In this document: one piece after another, positions 1-12,355 of the stretch
How the letters are laid out: the number at the start of each line of letters is the position of its first letter
Numbering within the stretch: the first letter of the stretch is position 1
NCBI GenBank assembly: GCA_948567375.1
Contig: OX419762.1
Location: 39,351,034 to 39,415,033 of the forward strand
DNA from: Lunularia cruciata
Taxonomy: Eukaryota; Streptophyta; Marchantiopsida; Lunulariales; Lunulariaceae
Length of the DNA stretch: 64,000 nt
Reading direction: 5' to 3'
Made by a program: the position numbers and the translations under genes
Notes under the pieces: generated by a model
Database searches by the model: none
Seen by the model: only the letters and a program-made list of their open reading frames with translations
Told to the model about the DNA's origin: nothing

Positions 1-951
1 TTTCTTTGGCTACTTTGAACACTACAACACTCAAAAGAGTTTTTTCAATGCATTACTTCTAGGAAATGAATGTAGAAACCAAGGATTTAACCCACAAGAC
101 TCTCAAAATTTCCATCTTCAAAGATTCAACAATATTCATAGACCCAAAGGAACCCACTCACACTTCACAAAGGTATTTAAACAAGTGATGAAGAGAAATA
201 GCTCTTTCATTTTATTCATCTCTTGCTCATGGAATGCACCAAACATACAAATTAAATAGCTAAACACTTGGAAGTAACTCTAAAACCTAACTACCATTAG
301 CTATGTAACAAAAGAATTGATTAATTATTCTAGAAAGGAATTGTTGTTGAGACCCCTTCTACTTCTTTAATGGTTAAAACAATCACTTGTCTTAAAGATC
401 TTGCAATATCTACTTCCTTCATCACAATCAACTCCTCTTCAAGATCAAATCTAGCTAGACCTCCATAATGTGAACATGAAATTATAGCCCAAGGAGTTGA
501 TTTATATGTCATAGTTGGTTGCCTTGGTTCTCACATGCTAGTTCCAAAATCAAGAAACATTCAAGAGATTTTATATGTTTATAACTCTCACTACAAACCT
601 CCAATCAAGACAATCTTGGGCTCAATCAAAAGCTCTTGCAAAGATAATGCCAAAATGCTAAAAAAAACCTAAATTTGACTTGTGATGACAAGGATAAATA
701 TATATTCCTCTAAATCTGCTCTACCTTAGCTCTAAAACCCATGAAAATTCCAAAACTTTGAATGCTAATAACTTTTATTACATACTTCCAAACTTCAAAA
801 TCTTGATCTCAATGAAAAACACTTGAAAAGACTCTTGTACCAATATGAAAATCATGCTATTTTCACATTCAACTACAAAAATTACAAGCCTTGAAGTGTG
901 TATTGCAAAATTCCTACATAATGAATGTCTTTTAGACTTTTAGTCTCTATG

Positions 952-1031
952 ACTTTGGGCCTCCAAGATCTTTGGATCTTTGGGACTTTAGGCCTTTGGG
1001 TCTTTGAGTCTCCAGGTCTTTGGGTCTTTAG
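952..1031. repeat. short degenerate minisatellite (CTTTGGGTCT-like)
   Basis: Phrases resembling CTTTGGGTCTT recur about seven times in 80 bp with substitutions, encoding a pseudo-repetitive Leu/Trp/Phe-rich frame. This looks like simple slippage expansion, not protein coding. Confidence 0.5.
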
Positions 1032-3343
1032 GATGAGCTCTAGACTTCACAAAAAAGTGATCTCACATCATAGTTCCTTTGGCTTAATTCCTAATTTTCC
1101 CAATAAAAAAGATAATTTTGAGCTAACCATGCTTCTTGTCCATGAAGGAATACAAAATGAAGGTAAATCTTCCTATAAACATACAAAGCTACCATACTTA
1201 AAGTAGAAACTAAATGACAAGAAAGAAAATTTGAAAATTCTATGCACCACAATATGGTACAATATTACTTTTATGAATGAACTTCCATATGAATACAAAC
1301 AATATACTTGCTAAAAGAAGCAATTGTCATGGCTTTGAAGGGGCAAGAAGAGTTCAAGATTTGGAGGTGTTTGGAATTGAGTTAGGAATCAATAAAAATT
1401 GTAGACATTTTTGGAGTAGCATTAAGGATTGTGAGTGGCAAATTTGCAATTGTGATTTTACCTAAGAGTAGGGCCAAGTTTGGAAGAGTGGTGATCTCTT
1501 TTTTTCATAATATATCTTCTTATATCACTATAATTTTCCTTTATATTTTATAATACTCTCATTCATTTCTCCTTATATTTCTTAATTTTGGTTTATAATT
1601 CATGTTCAATCTATTATTTATGTGTCTCTTATGTATCTTTATTGGTATCATTGTGTTTGGAGATACCTTCAACCATATCTCTCATGTTTCCTCCTTTTTG
1701 TTCTTTTCCATGGGGAATTAGAAAGACTAGCATAGGTGATATTCCTCATCTAGAAATCTATACTTCTTATGGGAAATCTAGGAATAGATCATATCTTAAA
1801 AAAATTTAGCAGATATCTACAATTGATCAAGTTCATCCAAATAGAGTCTATTTGATCTTACTTCACATACCACCTAGTGAGGTAAGATTAAAGAGACCTC
1901 ACCACTAGAGGACTTTACATAGGTTGATTCTTCTAAGTAGAATCCCATACCTTGGTCATGTATATTCATGCATGATCCTCCAACCTCTATTAACTAACCA
2001 TCTCCACAAGTTCATATTCTTCCACTCTCACTCTTAGCACATCCATGCATTTTGCTTCATCAATTGCCTAAATAGTCTTGTCTGAATCTTTTGGGGTTAG
2101 AAATTACCTTAGCATACCATAGAGGGAGATCTAGATGCTTGTGGATAAGAACAAAGGCTACCTCTCTTCCCACTCCCAAATCTTCTTTGTACTCTATTCT
2201 TATCTTTTTAGGTTATTTTAGACTCCTACTCATGGCTACATTCTATTGACTATATTCAAGCATTTCAATCCAATTTATTTACATTAAATTCTTGTACTTA
2301 AATCCATAAGCCTTTACACCACCTAGTGGAGGCTCTATGCTCTACTTACTATTGTAAGCTATCTTGGAAAATGACTAGGAGAAAAATATTTCCATTTAAA
2401 CTGTAATAGCCTTCTTTTTATAGTAGACCTTGCTCCTTCTAGTCCATATGGTCCATCAAGATATCACAAGACTACTTTTAGGATTCATAGGTTTTTTCCA
2501 AGGCAATTGGTCTTCAATATAGGATGAGTATGTCATAAAAGAACAAGGAATTGCCAAGTGCATCATGAAGTCTCCATAGTTCCATGCTCTACATCTCAAG
2601 CATCATCATCTTTGTTATTCCTTGATGTTAGGCCAAGTAAGAGAGTATAGATAGACATGCAGCCTTAGAAATATTGTCCTGCATACCATCCTTCTTCTCC
2701 CTTGATACTTTGTTTGCTTTATAGAATCTTCATCTACCTATCACTTATGACCTTCCTTCTTTTCTTGGTGACTATTACCTAGATGAGGAGGTAAAGTTTG
2801 AAGGATTCATTCTTTGCTTATGCACTACTTTATTTTATAGAGGTGAGCCAGTAATTGGTTTTTAAGGATTTATGAATTATCTCTTACCAAACATACAAAA
2901 TTTTGGTTTTCCTCTTTTACTTGCTTCTTGTCAACTCATTACCTCACGTCTACTACCACTTAAAGTTGCATGTCTACTTGGTTTTTTTTTATCTTTATGT
3001 TCTATCAAAAGAAAAGTTTGATGTTTGTATCATTACCATTAGAGATCTTTTCCTATGTTTAGTTTCATGTACTATTTGGTTACAACTTTGACATTCCTTT
3101 CCTTTTGTTTCACATCAGATTTTTGTGGTTATTTTTGGCATTTGAGCATCCTTGAACCTCCATCTAGACTGAGTAATTGTTGAATTGATATCTCAAATGC
3201 CCATAATAAACTTTCTTGTTTGGATTTATCTTGTGCTTTTCACTAAGCAAGAGATCAAATTCCCTCCTTGATCATATTTGTGCTTACATTTTTATGGTAT
3301 AAAGACACCTTTGTTATATAGCTACCATACCATAGGTGATTTC

Positions 3344-3369
3344 ATACCTTTGGCATCTGCCAAAGGTAT
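3344..3369. repeat. perfect 12-bp inverted repeat with 2-nt spacer
   Basis: ATACCTTTGGCA is followed by TC and then its exact reverse complement TGCCAAAGGTAT. Pairing continues for four more bases after a 2-nt bulge. No transposase or target duplication is visible around it. Confidence 0.7.
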
Positions 3370-4373
3370 ATGAAAGAGAGATCACTGATGTGTGGATTTA
3401 CTTGTCACATCTCACTTCATTGCTTTTATAGAGGTGTTGTTTATTTTTATCATACTTCATTTCCTCACTTTTAGATTACACTTCCATATTGCTTTGGAGG
3501 ATGAGTGAGAGTTTTATTTGCATTTGCATTTAATCCAAAGACCTTAGATTTACAATTCTAGACTTTTAAATGCAAGATTTAGAGTCCACAATCAATCCTT
3601 TCTCTCTTAGACTTTCATTGGAGTTAATTAATTGTTAGCTTGAGGTTTGAGGATTTTGAGCTTTTTCTAGGAGGAGCTGATTTAAGTCAAATATGTTGGT
3701 CCAAGCCATAGCTCACACCATTTACTCCTTCATTTTGGGAACCACACATAATGGACTCCATTTTGACAAGATGTTATATGCTTAGAACCTCCTACTTGGT
3801 ATGCACTTATGCATTCATAACTATACTTCTACCACATCTATATACATTTGATAGTACTATATGAGAAATTTTCTCTAGTTTGTTAAATTCATAAATGCTC
3901 TCACACCTATCATATGAGTGTGTGTAGGCCATATAGTTGTTTCTATAACTATGGGAGGTTGTGGTCTTACATTGCAAGAGGTTATTGCATCATCAAATTT
4001 GTAGGAGGGTGGGTATTAGTGTCTCCTTTACTTGAAGATAGGTTCTTAGATCATGGTTGCACATTTCTTTTGGTACCTATTGCAACCTAGATTTTAGAAT
4101 TTATGATTTCCAATCATATCTTTGTTGGACTCAAGATTTATGAAGGAATGTTTCCTTAATTATACAACATTCTTTACTTTCATAGACTATTATCCATAAA
4201 CTCAAAGAAGATTTAGGTAGATCTTAGTGAGCATATGCACACTCATACCCTTACTAGCATCTTCACTAATGCACCTTTACTTGATAGAGCTAGGATTCTC
4301 TCTTGTAGAGGAAGAGGTTCTACAGCTTGGCTCAATGAAATTTACTATTGTACTTTGCCTATAGTTGGGGTTA

Positions 4374-4798
4374 TGTAAAAGACCAAGGAGAGAAATAGGG
4401 GAATAGAAGACCACAGAAATATGTCACATTCAGACTCTCAAGGGAGAGAAACTTTGAATCCTAACTTGAGTTTGGCTTGGGTATTTATAAGTAACCTTAG
4501 TAGAAGACTCCCAAAGAGTTTCCAAGGAAGGTTCCTTCTAAGAGCCACCTTACTTGGAGTGCAAGCCAAGCTAGCTATTTACTTGGTGTATAGGCTAAGC
4601 TATCCATTAGCTTGGTGTACAAGTTACTCTACTTGTCACCAAGAGGCTTCCTAGGTGCTTCTAGAATGTTCTACACACAAGCTTTCTTGATGATTTTAGC
4701 AAATTCTTAGTCTAGTTCTACTTCCTTTTTCTATAATTAGCTTAGACTACCAACTCATTAGCTTTTACTAACTTGTCAACTAACTACATATTATTATA
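4374..4798 (-). mobile_element. solo LTR, gypsy family B
   Basis: In plus-strand reading it begins TGTAAAAGACC and ends near TATTATTATA; the sense orientation is minus. It aligns by eye with the two LTRs of the family B element at 9,280-20,959. Flanking 5-bp sequences are GGTTA on the left and GTTTA on the right, a target duplication with one mismatch. The sense promoter box TATAAATA lies at 4,482-4,489 (reverse complement). No internal sequence flanks it, so it is a recombination remnant of a full element. Confidence 0.8.
4659..4671. promoter_or_regulatory. heat-shock-element-like trimer in family B LTR
   Basis: The 13-mer TTCTAGAATGTTC contains three alternating modules (TTC, GAA, TTC) at 2-nt spacing, the arrangement bound by plant HSF trimers. 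It lies about 170 bp upstream of the LTR TATA box. Function is inferred from motif only. Confidence 0.5.
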
Positions 4799-4866
4799 GT
4801 TTACCATATCTAACACTTTTAGATCCCCCAAACCAATGCACTTGGGATCTTCATATAATACTCACA

Positions 4867-5042
4867 ATAGGAGGTTTCAAAAAATGAATTTTTGGGTTCC
4901 ATAGGGATCGCTTAAAGTTTTTTTGGGAGGTAGGTGAACGGAACATAAAAGGGTTTACAAGATGTCTTCCATAGCCATAAAATAATTTATAAGAGGTGAA
5001 AATAAAGACTTGAAATTTTTTATGGGTTATGAGACCTCCCAT
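4867..5042 (-). mobile_element. MITE-like element, copy 1
   Basis: The ends ATAGGAGGTTTCA and TGAGACCTCCCAT are imperfect inverted copies of each other. The 176-bp interior is itself partly palindromic (…CCATAGGGATC near the left, CCATAGCCATAAA toward the right). A shorter relative in the opposite orientation lies at 31,774-31,853. No coding capacity is seen and a target duplication could not be resolved, so the superfamily is unknown. Confidence 0.45.
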
Positions 5043-5559
5043 AAAAATTAATTAGTATTAATTAATGCAAGTTAAAGCAATTGCAAAGCAAATTTCAAGT
5101 TCAATCAGAATTGAAGTTGTTGATGGAGCATGCATTGGTTATCAATAGGTTTTGAAAGGGATTTAAAATGTGTGGAACCTTTCATTTGAAAATTATCTAT
5201 GTTAGTTTAGTGGTGAAATTTTCAAAGAATTGAAATATTGAGGTAAGTGTCACATTTAGGTGCAAATTTATATAATGTGTATGATCAATTAGGAGTGGGG
5301 AGAAGAGTGAAGAGAAAGGTTATTGAGGAAAAGAGTAGATTTCTCTTGAAATTTTCATATCCATCGCTATGCCATAATTAAGTACATGTAAACTATTGTG
5401 GATAGAAATAAAGAAGGCCATATGCCCAAGAATTCAACTTTCATGACTAGAAGCAAGTTCAACCAATGAGTGGTGAGAATTATCAGGTTTAGAGGAATAG
5501 AGTAAGGAAGATGACAATGATGATGATATGGACATGTTAGCAATGTGGTGGGAATTTAA

Positions 5560-6690
5560 ACAAAGGCATGAGAATTTGAAGGAAGATATTATAACCACTT
5601 GCAATTCAAAATTGTGGTAAAGTGTTTTGGGATGCTTGATGCTACATCTTTAAACAACATAAAATCCTTTAGCAATTTAGTGGAAATCTTGAAAGAGCAC
5701 AATGCATTCAGAAGGAGGGAAGTTTGAAGAAAGCAAACCCCCATATGGCTTCAAGTGGCTTTAGCATTGGATAGATTAGGACATAAAGTGAGTGGTGCCT
5801 CTATGGCAAGAAGGATAAATCTATGGGATATTAATGCAAGGTCAACCACCACATTTACTTCCTGAGTTATCATAGCTATATTATTTATTCTTGAGAACCA
5901 AGTGCAATGGCCAAGATGGAGGAGAAATGTAGAATTTCATCAGTTTTTGCAACAAGAGGGTTTGAAGGATGTGTGGGATTAGTAGATAGAATGCTTTTTT
6001 TTATCTCAAAGACCAACAATTGATGGGGAAAATTATTTTAGCAAGAAAGGATGAACATGTGATATATGATGATAAATGAAAAATTAGTCATTATTGTTGG
6101 AGGTGAGATTCCATGTTTTTGGTGATGTTTTAATTGTGAAAGTTAATTCACTTTTGTTGGTCTTGATTGCATCTTTAATTGTGAACTTCTTCTTGCATGT
6201 GTTGCAGGTATGTATGTTTCTTGTCATGACATGATGTGTTTAAAGAAATCAAATCTTTGGTCAGATTTAAACCAAAGAGGAGCTTGTAATGCATTTGAGT
6301 ACCATTAATACCTATTAGTGAATTTTTCATATGTGTTGATAGCTCATTAAGTTCCTTCTTTCAAGAAGATATGCACCCAAGGTAAGAAAGATTTCAATCT
6401 CTATGTAGAAAATGCACACATGCTAAATAAGCATTGTATTGGTATTTTGAAAGGAAGATGGTATTCTTCACATGAGTTGAGAGTGAAATTAAATAACAAA
6501 ATGAGGAAAACCTATTTGCTTTGATGGATAGGAGCATGTATTATCTTGCACAACTTTATGATTAATATTTGATTTTCTACGTGGGTAAAGGATGATGACA
6601 ACATTAAAGAAGAAGAGGTAGGTTCTTTCAATGATTTTATAGCGGGTATTGATAGGAATGACCAAATGCATTACAAGTAAGAAACTAGAG
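5560..6690 (+). pseudogene. PIF/Harbinger-type transposase remnant
   Basis: Transposases of this group cut and paste DNA through a DDE nuclease (DDE_Tnp_4/HARBI1-like). A frame from about 5,735 reads as the conserved N-terminal part (…LQVALALDRLGHKVSG…, then WPRWRRN at about 5,908-5,925). It continues to a RPTIDGENYFSKKG-like stretch near 6,010-6,050. The C-terminal part is recognisable as ILKGRW at about 6,444-6,461 and the LHNF motif at 6,546-6,557. Multiple stops and frameshifts and the loss of clear catalytic acidic residues show it is dead. Terminal inverted repeats were not found. The assignment rests on motif order and spacing; the edges are approximate. Confidence 0.7.
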
Positions 6691-6699
6691 TTTTTATTG

Positions 6700-8500
6700 T
6701 AAAAAGGTGTCTTGCCTTTAACCACAATCTAGGTGGGATTTTTTATAAATCACAATGATCATAAATTATTTGTATCAATCAGTTATGCAAATTTTCATGT
6801 TCTATTTCCTTTATTACAATGATAGAGTTTGCTTGGATGTTTAGTGGATTTGGCTTTATGTTTCCAATTTATCGCATGGTTCACTCCTCCAAAAGTTTGG
6901 GTTTGCTTGCTTGTGTTAAGGTTATTGAAAATTTTCCTTAGATAGAGGTTGGGGTTTGTTTCTTTGCTCTCTTGATTGTCCATAGAATTTTGATGGGACA
7001 TATTTAGGAAGTCAGTGGTGTGATGCTTGAATCAAAAAGGTACTTTGAATTTATTCTCTTGTGGGATTGAAAAGTTTTCTTGTGGATAAAAGGTATAATA
7101 GTTTTGGATTTATATAGATATTTGGGGAGTTTAAAGGAATAATTGAAATTGATGTAAGTGTTTTCTCTAGGATGATGAAAGGTATGTGATTTTGGATATA
7201 GATAAACTATGAGGTTAAAGGAGTATTTGAAACTTGGTGGCTATAAAGAGCAAGTAGAGGATATTTTCAAAATTTTGCAATAAGTTGATTCAAAAGAGTG
7301 AGAGCATTTGAGTGGAGTGCAAAGTTGGAATTTTGCATCCAAGAAGGTCATTTTGAATAGAATTGGCAATTGCACAAGAAGGAGCAACAAAGGAGATACA
7401 AAGTGGTATTACAAATTTTTCCATTGTGATAAGTAGTATTATTATAATAGTATAATTAGGAAGAACATGTGGTTCCCATGGGTATACATGTTAGAAATGA
7501 CTAAGAATGAAGAAAATTGTCACAACGTCACAAATTGTGATGTCCTACAACAAAACAAAATTCACTTTCACTCTTTGTTCTAATTAAAATTGCTCTTGAA
7601 GCTGATGGATTGCTTCACTTTGAATGCCACTCCATTCCAAAGTTGTAATCATTGCAAATGCATTCCACCCTTCCCAAAAGGTACAACCTACAAGATGCAC
7701 TTCATGTTGGCTAAATATCTAAGGCTTTTGATTTGTGGTATTGCCAATGCGGTGAACTTTGCAATCCACTCTTTTGCATCCTTCAGAGCACACCATGATC
7801 AATGCTGAGTACCTACTCAATATTGAGCATTTGAGACCTTATTGTGAAATTATTCACCTCTAATCTTGCTTAGACATAATAACAACACATAAAATGGAAG
7901 ACAAGAACTTATAAAGAATTTAGAGTACTCTTTACTTGTAATCAAAGTATGATGAAAGTGAACATGAGTGCCTTTGGCCCTCAACCTTAAGTATTTTTTT
8001 GGCTTTGATCTCAAGGGATTAAGAAGCCAAGTAAATCTCTTGAAAATCCTAATCTATATTGTACATCACTTGCTGAATATCCTAATCATCTGAAATTTGA
8101 TTAAGCACCAAATATATTTAAGAGAAGGTGTTCTCCTTTCTAGTCTAATTTTATCATACAACATTTAGATCTACAACTCTAAAGTCCTATATAATTCTAA
8201 GGGAACTCCTTGTGAAGTATATAAACAATTCCAAGTGCCATCTACAATACAACTCCAAGTATCAGCTAGATCTGGTAGAGTATTAGCATTTATGAAGGGC
8301 TTCCCTTTAAAGGAGTGCCTTTGGGTTGGATTGTTAGGAGCATTGGACTATACTTGCCTCTAAGGTAACTAATTAATTGATAAGTTTGAGCTTAGTACCT
8401 AGCTATTTTAGGCAGGTCTAGCAGATTTCTATGAATTTCTTGTTAATGTGTTCTCTTAACTACATGTATACCTCTTGCCAATATTCCTACATTTTCAATT
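6700..8500. other. AT-rich intergenic DNA, no gene recognised
   Basis: Only short, stop-rich frames are present on both strands, with no family motif. It may include the 3' part of the Harbinger-type element or the far end of the minus-strand coding remnant that begins at 9,279. Confidence 0.4.
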
Positions 8501-8519
8501 CTAAGGTGACAACTTAATC

Positions 8520-9279
8520 ATGGCCTTCCTTCAATTCACTTTGAGTGTTCTTCAACTCTTGGCACTTGCCACAAAATTGGTCTTTGGAGTCCTTCTATTG
8601 TTTGTGCACAACTCAAAGTGCTATCCACTCACCTTGCATCTTTGGGGTCTCCTCTACTTGGTGGTCACACTTGTTTACCAAGGTGGTACTCCTTCTCTCA
8701 AGCTCTTGATTGTCCTATAGCAATGCACCTACCTTAGTTCTCTTCCTTGTACTAGTCTTTGGCCTTTTTTGCTTCCTCCTTGATCCACTCTTCTCTAGCA
8801 TCTTGAGTGTAGACTTATTTGTGCATGTTATAGAAAATGTTGGTGTAATCTACAATATTGAGGTATTTGGCATGGTACTTGGGTAGCAATATTTTTATCA
8901 CCTACAATGAGGCACTGATTGAGTGTGACAAAATTAGCTCTTGCTTGAATTGGTACTAATAATGAAGTTGTTTGTCCTTCCTTTGTCTCTTTTTGTGCCC
9001 CTAGAGCAAGACCTAAAATGTCAGCTTTAATATCAGCATCTTCTTCTTCAACATGCTTGGTGATGCAATCCTCTTCTTGTGGCAAGACTTTGGTCTATTC
9101 TTGAACTTTAGGCCAAAGTTGTAGGGCATTCAAACATTTAGCTTGATCTTGAGGTTCTTTTGTGGCTTCTTCTTCCATGATGGGACTCAAAGGTACCTAT
9201 TTAGGCACTATTTCTTCCTATATTGTATCTTCTTCTTAATAGAGCACTCCCTCATGTCTTGATCTTGCAAGTTTGGAAC
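8520..9279 (-). pseudogene. unrecognised acidic/basic coding remnant, distal part
   Basis: On the minus strand, immediately left of the family B element, a frame of about 85 codons (8,828-9,085) plus flanking readable sequence encodes a Glu/Asp-rich stretch (EEEDADIKAD and neighbours). A Lys/Arg-rich segment in a shifted frame follows. The remnant stops abruptly at the element boundary (target duplication GGAAC). On the far side of the element (20,965 onward) another acidic minus-strand frame ends at the matching duplication. I infer that the two are halves of one disrupted coding region. I do not recognise the protein; it could be a retroelement gag or accessory ORF, or a host gene relic. 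Confidence 0.4.
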
Positions 9280-9774
9280 TACAAAAGATTGAGGAGAGAA
9301 ATAGGAGAATGCAAGATCAGAGTGAAAGATCACATTAGGACTCTTGAATGAGGGAAAATCCAAATGCCTAGCATGAGCTTAGGCTTTAATATTTATAAGG
9401 AAAACATAAGGCTCTTGAGAAGCTTCCTTAAAGCCACTTTTTTAGAATGGAAGCCAAGCTAACAAGGAAGCTTCTTAAGAAGCTTCCTTCTAGAAGCCGC
9501 CTACTTGGCACATAAGCTAAGCTAGTTAGGAAGCTTCTCAAGAAACTTTCTTCTAGAAATTGTCTATTTGGCATGCAAACTAAGCTAGTTGGGAAGCTTC
9601 CCAAGAAGCTTCCTCGTAGAAATCACCACTTGGCATGCACATTACTCAATACTTGGAAGTTACCAAGTAGTTTCCTAGATATTTCTAGAATAGTTTTATA
9701 ATTCTTGGTTAATTTTGCCCTTTTATTACTTTGTTAGTCTCTACTAACTCATTTGTAAACTCCATATTGGTACA
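9280..9774 (-). repeat. 3' LTR of element B1
   Basis: The 495-bp LTR begins TACAAAAGATT (TG changed to TA) and ends TATTGGTACA in plus-strand reading. It holds three units of a 63-bp tandem repeat, whereas its partner LTR has five. The sense TATAAATA box is the complement of 9,390-9,397. Confidence 0.8.
9682..9694. promoter_or_regulatory. degenerate heat-shock-element-like site in B1 3' LTR
   Basis: TTCTAGAATAGTT retains the TTC-TA-GAA half of the trimer conserved in other family B LTRs; the third module is lost. Confidence 0.4.
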
Positions 9775-9790
9775 TATTCCCCCACAACTA
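9775..9790 (-). other. polypurine tract of element B1
   Basis: The minus strand reads GTTGTGGGGGAATA directly before the 3' LTR, the expected place and composition for the plus-strand primer of reverse transcription. Confidence 0.6.
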
Positions 9791-11316
9791 GTTGGTGACA
9801 TCTTTGTCACCAAGGAAGCTCCAAACTCTTGGATGGCCATTTGTGGATTTTGGAGATGAGGCCATGGACAAGGCAAGCTTGGTGCCAAATTGCTGAAAGA
9901 GTGCTTACTAAAATTTTCCAAAGAATCAAGGATCACGGTCAGGGATGAGTACATAATGCATTCTATGATGCTTGAAGATATTGTTGAATTAGATTTGGCC
10001 TAATGTTAGAGCATCCATTGTATCAATTGTTAGTGCCAAATGGATTTGCTTACTAATTCTATCAACAAACACCACAATTGTTGTATAACCTTACTTTGTC
10101 ATGGGCAAGGATATGATGAGATCTAAGCTCACATATGCTCATCAAGAAAATGAGATGGAAAGTGGTTGAACAAGTTCACTTGGTTACTAGCCTTGTTGCA
10201 TTGGCAGCTCTCACAAGATTGGACAAATTCTTGAACCTTTAATGCCATTTTAGGCCACCACCATTGGCATTGTAGGGTACTCAAGGTCTTGTCTACACCC
10301 ATGTGACCAATGATTGGCAAGTCATGGGCTTCTTGAAGGTGCACAAGTTGTAGATCACTCTTGGCTAGAACATAAATTTAGTTCTCATAGAATAGAAGGC
10401 CTTCATTGAAGGAGAAGTTATTGCATGCCTTATCATGTGATGCAAGATGACGTTATACCATCTAAAAGAAAGGGTCTTGTTGTAAAGAGGTCCTAAACTT
10501 GATTTGGAACTTTAAGTCAATTGACACTATTGTAATTGTTGTCATGATGAGAGAAACAATTTTCAAATCAAGTCACCATGATAGAGCATCAAGGGTGATA
10601 TGGAACCTACTAGGTTTGTACTCAAATTTGATATCAAAAAACTATAATTTTTCCTCCCATTGATGATGTTGACTCTTCATGTGTTCCAAATGTAATGTCT
10701 ATAACAAGGATTTGTGATTAGTTCATATGATCACTTATTTTCCCAAGAGATAATGCCTCTAGACCTTGGTGGTATATACTATAGCTAGTTGTTCTTGATC
10801 TTGAACAAAGTAATCTTTTTCTTTGGTGTTTAGTTGGCAAGACACAAAAGGAATGGGATGTAACCCATTTTGAAATTCTTCTTGCAACATAGCTCCAATG
10901 GTAAAGTTAAAAGTATCAACATCAAGCACACAAGGTAGTTGAGGATCATATGGTTGAAGAATGGATCTCGAAGACACCATATGGTTCAACTTTTATAAGG
11001 ATTCTTCATGTTTGGTGGTCCATTGAAAGCTTGAGGTCTTTTCCAAGAGATTGGTCAATGGTGTAGCAACATGAGTATAGTAGTGGATGACCATCAAAAG
11101 CTTGCCATTCCGTTAAATGCTTGCACTGTTATGGTATCCTTTGAACTAGGCCAATCAATTATAGCCTTCATTTTCTCCTCTTCCATCTTGATCCCCTCTA
11201 TTGAGATGTTATGACCCAAGAAGGTAACTTCCTTCTGCCAAAAGGAAAACTTTGACTTCTTACAATAAAACTTCCATTGATGTAGTCACCTTAGGATTTC
11301 TCATACGTGATCTATG

Positions 11317-11352
11317 TATTTTACCTCCATCTTGCTAGATGGAGGTAAAATA
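11317..11352. repeat. perfect 15-bp inverted repeat inside family B RT
   Basis: TATTTTACCTCCATC and its exact reverse complement flank a 6-nt TTGCTA loop. It lies just after the RT catalytic box in the reading direction, where the coding frame becomes unrecognisable for about ten codons. A local template-switch duplication is the likely origin. Confidence 0.75.
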
Positions 11353-11485
11353 GATTACAATATTACCCAAGAACACCACCATGTACTAATCCAATAGCCC
11401 ATCCAACACTTGATGTATTTGATCCATGAAGACTACCAATGAGCCCAAAAGGTAGATCTCTCCATTCAAAATACCCATACCTTGT

Positions 11486-12220
11486 TGTAATACCAAGAGC
11501 TAACCATATTATCTAGATGTGAAATTTGGGTTGGTAACATCTAGAATGATGTTACACATGATGGTCAAAATAGATCAGATAAAAGTATCACCAAATGAGT
11601 ACTTCTACAAATAGGGTAGAAACTAAAATAGACTTGAAAACCTTAGAACCAATAGCTAGACATATGATTTAAAGATGAAAATTGGTTTGGTAACATCTAG
11701 AAGGATGTTACACATGATGACTAAACAGATTAGAAAGAGCTATCACCAAAAGGGGACTTCTACTAATAGAGTAAGAACCAAAATATGCCTGAAATCTTTC
11801 AAGGCAACTTTGGAGGCCTAAACAGATGAATTAGGCCTCAAAAATGTGCAGATTCCCACCCCCTAACAAGGTAAAGGTTGGCATTCCCTCCCCCTCACTT
11901 GTCTCATTAAGAGATTTTCAATGGTACCTTATCCACATGATTTTGAGATTCCTACAAGATTCCCTAAAAGATTCTCTCCAGTCAAAGCTTGTTTGACCAA
12001 CCAGAAAGGACCTAGACTGACATGTCACCCATCCAAGTAAGTAATCCAAGGGTGGAGCTTGTTGACATGTCACCTATCTGTGTGCCTAATCCTATGGTGG
12101 AGCTTCCTTGGAGGAGATCCTCTTTGTCTATATAATAAAGAGAAGGTGCTCCTTTGGGGCATCAAATGTTTGAGTGTGAAATGTATGTTTTCTCTCTTCT
12201 CTTGTCCTTGAAATATTACA
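11486..12220 (+). repeat. 5' LTR of A1
   Basis: The 735-bp LTR runs from TGTAATACC to ATATTACA. Family A LTRs end in the stretch TTGTCTATATAATAAAGAG followed by a CTTCTCTTGTCC region and TTACA; the TATA-like box is TATATAATA near 12,130. The 3' partner has a duplicated AATAGACTTGAAA block, so the pair has diverged since insertion. Confidence 0.85.
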
Positions 12221-12221
12221 A

Positions 12222-12236
12222 TGGTATCAGAGCAAG
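12222..12236 (+). other. primer binding site of A1
   Basis: TGGTATCAGAGCAAG begins one base after the 5' LTR and matches the complement of the 3' end of plant initiator-methionine tRNA, the usual primer for plant gypsy and copia elements. Confidence 0.85.
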
Positions 12237-12355
12237 TGTTTTAGTCCAAGAGATCACCTTTCTTGGAAGAGCACAAACTATTGAAATTGAGTAATTTGAA
12301 GTGGAGAACATAGAGTAATTGTTAGACTTAGGAAGGAATTTAGAGAGCGGATGGG

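Larger units (their letters stand above)
1..4368. other. AT-rich intergenic DNA, no gene recognised
   Basis: Both strands break into short frames without recognisable motifs. The only structures I noted are a short low-complexity run near 950-1,030 and a small perfect palindrome at 3,344-3,369, listed separately. It is probably decayed transposon DNA like the rest of this flank, but no family can be named. Confidence 0.5.
9775..11480 (-). pseudogene. family B pol remnant: integrase, RNase H and C-terminal RT
   Basis: Reading leftward from the A1 insertion, an RT fragment carries VVFLGNIVIYF, where the catalytic FLDD/YLDD box has become FLGN. RNase H-like sequence follows at 10,759-10,989 (CVLDVDTFNFTIGAML). 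The integrase zinc-binding region is at 10,129-10,344 (HMGVDKTL, CESCQC), and the integrase core at about 9,960-10,130 has MSLDLI and PDRDP as the first two Asp regions. After a stretch equivalent to the third catalytic region the sequence jumps to the polypurine tract next to the 3' LTR, so the integrase C-terminus is deleted. Many in-frame stops are present. Confidence 0.75.
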
